DNA of 64,000 nucleotides from an uncultured Lachnospiraceae bacterium (lineage in GTDB: Bacteria > Bacillota > Clostridia > Lachnospirales > Lachnospiraceae). The DNA is taken from NCBI GenBank assembly GCA_905234595.1, contig CAJOID010000001.1, forward strand, positions 1 to 64,000, written 5' to 3'. Made by a program: the position numbers and the translations under genes. The notes under the pieces are model-generated. The model was not told the DNA's origin. It ran no database searches and saw only the letters and a program-made list of their open reading frames with translations. How positions within the stretch are numbered: position 1 is the stretch's first letter; each line of letters starts with the position of its first letter. This document shows, piece by piece, positions 60,614-64,000 of the stretch.

Positions 60614-61856
60614 TTATCAACTCTCCGTATATGTGTGTGATTTCATCTACAACGTTTTGTGCACCATTAAACACGCCGGCACGTTCGCTTTCATTTTGAG
60701 ATAAAGCTTTTAAATCAATGCCTCCATTCATAACCTGTCTTAAATAATATGCAAGCATATAAGGTGCATCATACTGGTATAAGAGGCCTTCAGATGATGT
60801 TTGTATTATGTCTGGAATTCCACCCACATTTGACACTACAACCGGAATACCTATCATCATAGCTTCCGATAACGAATTCGGAGAATTCTCTATAGTCGAA
60901 GGCATAATGTATACTTGAGATTTTTGAAAACGATCGATCACTTCATCCGGAGCAAGTTCACCCAAAAAAGTTATATGATCGCTCACCTTTAATCTTTCCG
61001 CATATTCTTTTGTCAACTGTCCGTATGAGTCATCACCTTGCCATATGTTTTTTCCGGATATATAGAGGTGCAATTTCGGATATTGATCAATCAATTCTGC
61101 TATTGCCGGAATAACAAAATGCAAACCTTTTATTGGATAACTAGCCTGTGTCATAAAAATAGAAAATGATTCACACTTATCCGGATTCCAAGAAGATCTG
61201 TTGACATAAAATTCATCACGCAGTATTTCTCCGCAATGCCAGTACCTTGCTGAACGATTTATGCTCTCAACGCAGCTCTTGTCCCAGTTAGTTCTCCCTA
61301 TAACATGTTTGGCTAACCTGATCGTCTTTTTTTCACATATTCCTCGTTTCAAAAAAGCTTCTTTGCCAGCAGATATTTCATCCATCCTCGAATCCGAAAA
61401 ACCTTCTTCAAGAAGCTCCTCCATTCCTTTCATATAATGCTCTGCATAAAAAGAAACCATTCCTTGGATATATACCAATGTTCTATCCAATAGCTCCAAT
61501 TCCTGCGCGGCAAGGATCATTGCATATGAATGAATATATTCAGTGCCCCAGATTTGTATAATATCAGGTTTAAATTCAGATATGATCTCACGAAATCTGA
61601 CAGTCATCTGCTCACCCGCAGAACTATAATCAGTCGAATTATAGTCAACAGAAAATGAATAGTATTGATGTCCAAAAGCATAACCATCTTTCATTCGATT
61701 TGGATCAATAATAGGAAAAACCAAGCCAATTTCAGTCGGCTTATCCTCAAGAGCATGCAACATACCTGAAATCCATCCGCCAAATACGTTTTTTTTCAAG
61801 TTAAACTCCGTTGAATACTCTGGCAATACTATATTGCACAACCATAATACTCTCAT
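60600..61856 (-). CDS. Glycosyltransferase family 4 (GT-B)
   Basis: MRVLWLCNIVLPEYS start; SFSIFMTQASYPIKGLHFVIPAIAELIDQYPKLHLYISGKN...IENSPNSLSEAMMIGIPVVVSNVGGIPDII. Confidence 0.93.
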   Translation of the reverse strand: MRVLWLCNIVLPEYSTEFNLKKNVFGGWISGMLHALEDKPTEIGLVFPIIDPNRMKDGYAFGHQYYSFSVDYNSTDYSSAGEQMTVRFREIISEFKPDIIQIWGTEYIHSYAMILAAQELELLDRTLVYIQGMVSFYAEHYMKGMEELLEEGFSDSRMDEISAGKEAFLKRGICEKKTIRLAKHVIGRTNWDKSCVESINRSARYWHCGEILRDEFYVNRSSWNPDKCESFSIFMTQASYPIKGLHFVIPAIAELIDQYPKLHLYISGKNIWQGDDSYGQLTKEYAERLKVSDHITFLGELAPDEVIDRFQKSQVYIMPSTIENSPNSLSEAMMIGIPVVVSNVGGIPDIIQTSSEGLLYQYDAPYMLAYYLRQVMNGGIDLKALSQNESERAGVFNGAQNVVDEITHIYGELINGND

Positions 61857-61858
61857 TG

Positions 61859-62980
61859 CTACTCCATAGCTCCATTCTTTCCTATAATCTGCTGGAAAGT
61901 ACAAACCTTATCCGCCTCTGCTTCTTGAAAAGCTTTGAACACTCCATATACCAAATCGCTTTCTATTGCTATAACTATAATGTGCTCTTTTGCTGACGTT
62001 AAAGCCTCCTTAGGAGATATAACTGGCTTACCACAGTACAGTGAACCTATCTTCCTCTCACTACGATCTGCAAAACAATCTATCCGATCACCCAATAATT
62101 CAAATGTTCTCTGGCCAAAATCACCTGCTCCGTATACGATCACATTGTTGTCTTCGACCGACAAATCATATAGTTCATTTATTTCAGGTAATACGCCGAC
62201 AAAGCAATTTAACATATTAGAATCAACACTATTGGTTATAAGCATATCCAGATACAATCCAAACAGATAATTCTTGTTGCACCTAAGTTTTTCAAACAAA
62301 AAACCAAATCTAGGAGCACGAAAATGATCATTCAGTAGTTTTTTGAGATACATAAATTTCTGATGCGATTGAGTCTGTTCATAAATCCGAAAAGCATATA
62401 TTTTTTTGTCCAGATGATCTAAATTGCCATACTTTTCCAATACCCTCATAAAGTATTCATAATCTTCAATGACAAAAAACTCATCCTTATACTCACCCAC
62501 CGACTTATAACACTCTCTTGTATACATAAAACACCCACCGACTATGTCGTTATAATACATTCTGAGGGGGTCCTTCTTAACAAATTCTCCTATAACCGCT
62601 CCTTTGTCATCAATCAGATCCATATCTGCATATACAAACTGGCAATTCGGATTATTCTCCATATACAATAATAGCTCTTCAAAAGCATTTGGGTAATAAA
62701 CATTATCATCAGTAGTCCATGTAAGATAGTCACCTTTCGCAATTCTGAATCCAGCATTCAATGACGCGGGTGTCTTACTGTTTACAGGGTTGGTAAGAAC
62801 CGTTATTCTAATGTCTCGTTTTTGATATTCCCTCAATATACGGGGAGTTGAATCAGTTGAACAATCATCCACAATTATCAATTCCCAGTCTTTCATCGTC
62901 TGACCAATAATACTATCTATTGCTTCACTCAAATAATCTTCACCATTATAAACCGGCATTACCACGCTAATTCTAGGCAT
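61859..62980 (-). CDS. Glycosyltransferase family 2 with C-terminal Rossmann-like domain
   Basis: MPRISVVMPVYNGEDYLSEAIDSIIGQTMKDWELIIVDDCSTDSTP; C-term NVIVYGAGDFGQRTFELLGDRIDCFADRSERKIGSLYCGKPVISPKEAL. Confidence 0.92.
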   Translation of the reverse strand: MPRISVVMPVYNGEDYLSEAIDSIIGQTMKDWELIIVDDCSTDSTPRILREYQKRDIRITVLTNPVNSKTPASLNAGFRIAKGDYLTWTTDDNVYYPNAFEELLLYMENNPNCQFVYADMDLIDDKGAVIGEFVKKDPLRMYYNDIVGGCFMYTRECYKSVGEYKDEFFVIEDYEYFMRVLEKYGNLDHLDKKIYAFRIYEQTQSHQKFMYLKKLLNDHFRAPRFGFLFEKLRCNKNYLFGLYLDMLITNSVDSNMLNCFVGVLPEINELYDLSVEDNNVIVYGAGDFGQRTFELLGDRIDCFADRSERKIGSLYCGKPVISPKEALTSAKEHIIVIAIESDLVYGVFKAFQEAEADKVCTFQQIIGKNGAME

Positions 62981-62998
62981 AATTCTTTTATCTCCTTT

Positions 62999-64000
62999 TT
63001 AATTGCGCTGTTCCGGATTAATTCGAAGGATTTTCTCTTCTGGAACACCGTATTCTTTCAATTGTAAAAAAACCTGTTTTACTATGTCTGATATAAGAAT
63101 TGCAATAAGTATATAATCGTACTCTGTCTCCTGAATGATCTCCGGCTTTCTTACGCTTTCCCTGTTTGAACTTTTGTCTACCCAAGCAACTGTGTTAATA
63201 TCAGTATATTTATCCATAAACGCCTTCAGGCTTATTCCAAAGCCTCCTGCACCATATACGATTACCCGGGCTCCTTCAGGAATCAATCCATAATAATCTA
63301 AGTATCTGTCATGATAATGAAGTATCTCCTCGGGTTTCCAAAACAAGTGCATATAGGCATTCAGATAAGTATACTGTCTTTCGGTATCTGTATTCCGTAT
63401 TGCCGGATCAAAGTATGCCTGTCTCATATATTCAAGCATTCTTTTGATTGAATCATACTTCACAGGACTCATTGATCCCATCACAGAATCATGACGAATA
63501 CAATAGTGATAGTAACTTTTCCCAGTCACATAGACCCTGTTGCTAGCCATAATACACGGATATGATACGCACAAATCCTCGCCAACAAATATATTGTCCG
63601 GAACACTATTCTGCAGCCTAAAGATTATGTCTCTTCTAAACAGTTTATTTACCACATTAAATGCTATATTTTTTTGAAAGAATTCACTTTGATCTATCAG
63701 TTTATTAATCACTTCATTGTATAATTGCTCCCCCTCATATAATCCTGGCCTAATATGCTCCTCCTCATCTACAACTGCTTTACCATAATCACGAAGCAAT
63801 CCGGAGGTCACGACATCTGCATCATAATCCAACGCGTAACCCAGCATTTCCGAATACATATTCACATCAATCCAATCATCCGAATCAACATATGTAACAT
63901 ACTTTCCTTTTGCAATCTCAGTGCCCTTTTTTCTTGCTGAAATCGCACCTGCATTCTCTGTTGATAACACACTAATCTGACGGTGTATAGATGCATACTC
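62999..64000 (-). CDS. Glycosyltransferase family 2 with C-terminal Rossmann-like domain (N-terminus beyond window)
   Basis: Frame open to window end (…EYASIHRQISVLSTENAGAISARKKGTEIAKGKYVTYVDSDDWID); C-term ARVIVYGAGGFGISLKAFMDKYTDINTVAWVDKSS. The ORF-track start at 63970 is an internal GTG. Confidence 0.9.
   Translation of the reverse strand, partial: EYASIHRQISVLSTENAGAISARKKGTEIAKGKYVTYVDSDDWIDVNMYSEMLGYALDYDADVVTSGLLRDYGKAVVDEEEHIRPGLYEGEQLYNEVINKLIDQSEFFQKNIAFNVVNKLFRRDIIFRLQNSVPDNIFVGEDLCVSYPCIMASNRVYVTGKSYYHYCIRHDSVMGSMSPVKYDSIKRMLEYMRQAYFDPAIRNTDTERQYTYLNAYMHLFWKPEEILHYHDRYLDYYGLIPEGARVIVYGAGGFGISLKAFMDKYTDINTVAWVDKSSNRESVRKPEIIQETEYDYILIAILISDIVKQVFLQLKEYGVPEEKILRINPEQRN

Overview
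The window looks like a chromosomal segment of a Gram-positive, flagellated, butyrate-forming member of the Clostridia (Lachnospiraceae-like by gene content; inference only). Its backbone is the conserved ribosomal/RNA polymerase block, all on the minus strand: rpmG-secE-nusG-rplK-rplA-[capA-like]-L10 leader-rplJ-rplL-rpoB-rpoC, then rpsL-rpsG-fusA-tuf. About 10.7 kb of accessory genes lie between rpoC and rpsL: a pilus/T2SS-F-like mini cluster, a transglutaminase-like lipoprotein, sigma factor plus putative anti-sigma, a degenerate GGDEF protein, a GT52-like protein, an N-acetyl-sugar amidotransferase and a polytopic membrane protein. Beyond rpmG come a FliD-like gene, a maltose/maltodextrin ABC operon with GH13 amylase and LacI regulator, buk/ptb, an Rpn/PD-(D/E)XK-type protein, and an HTH-HipA-like kinase with a small partner gene. 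The last ~20 kb is a surface-glycan locus: many glycosyltransferases, three LicD-family genes, a flagellin gene inside the cluster, a class V aminotransferase, a pyruvyltransferase and a radical SAM/SPASM protein. The most interesting signals are: (i) the HTH-HipA-like kinase/partner module with palindromes over its promoter; (ii) flagellin embedded among LicD genes with a sigma-28-like promoter; (iii) a VYGAGxFG Rossmann-like module on three adjacent enzymes of different class; (iv) a decayed DUF4143-type ATPase C-terminus at the edge of an AT-rich stretch; (v) the interrupted rpoBC/str block with a perfect consensus promoter in front of rpsL; and (vi) an 11-bp perfect inverted repeat joining the rplJ promoter to the L10 leader. 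No tRNA, rRNA, CRISPR array or intact insertion sequence was seen. All family calls come from reading the sequence; no searches were run.
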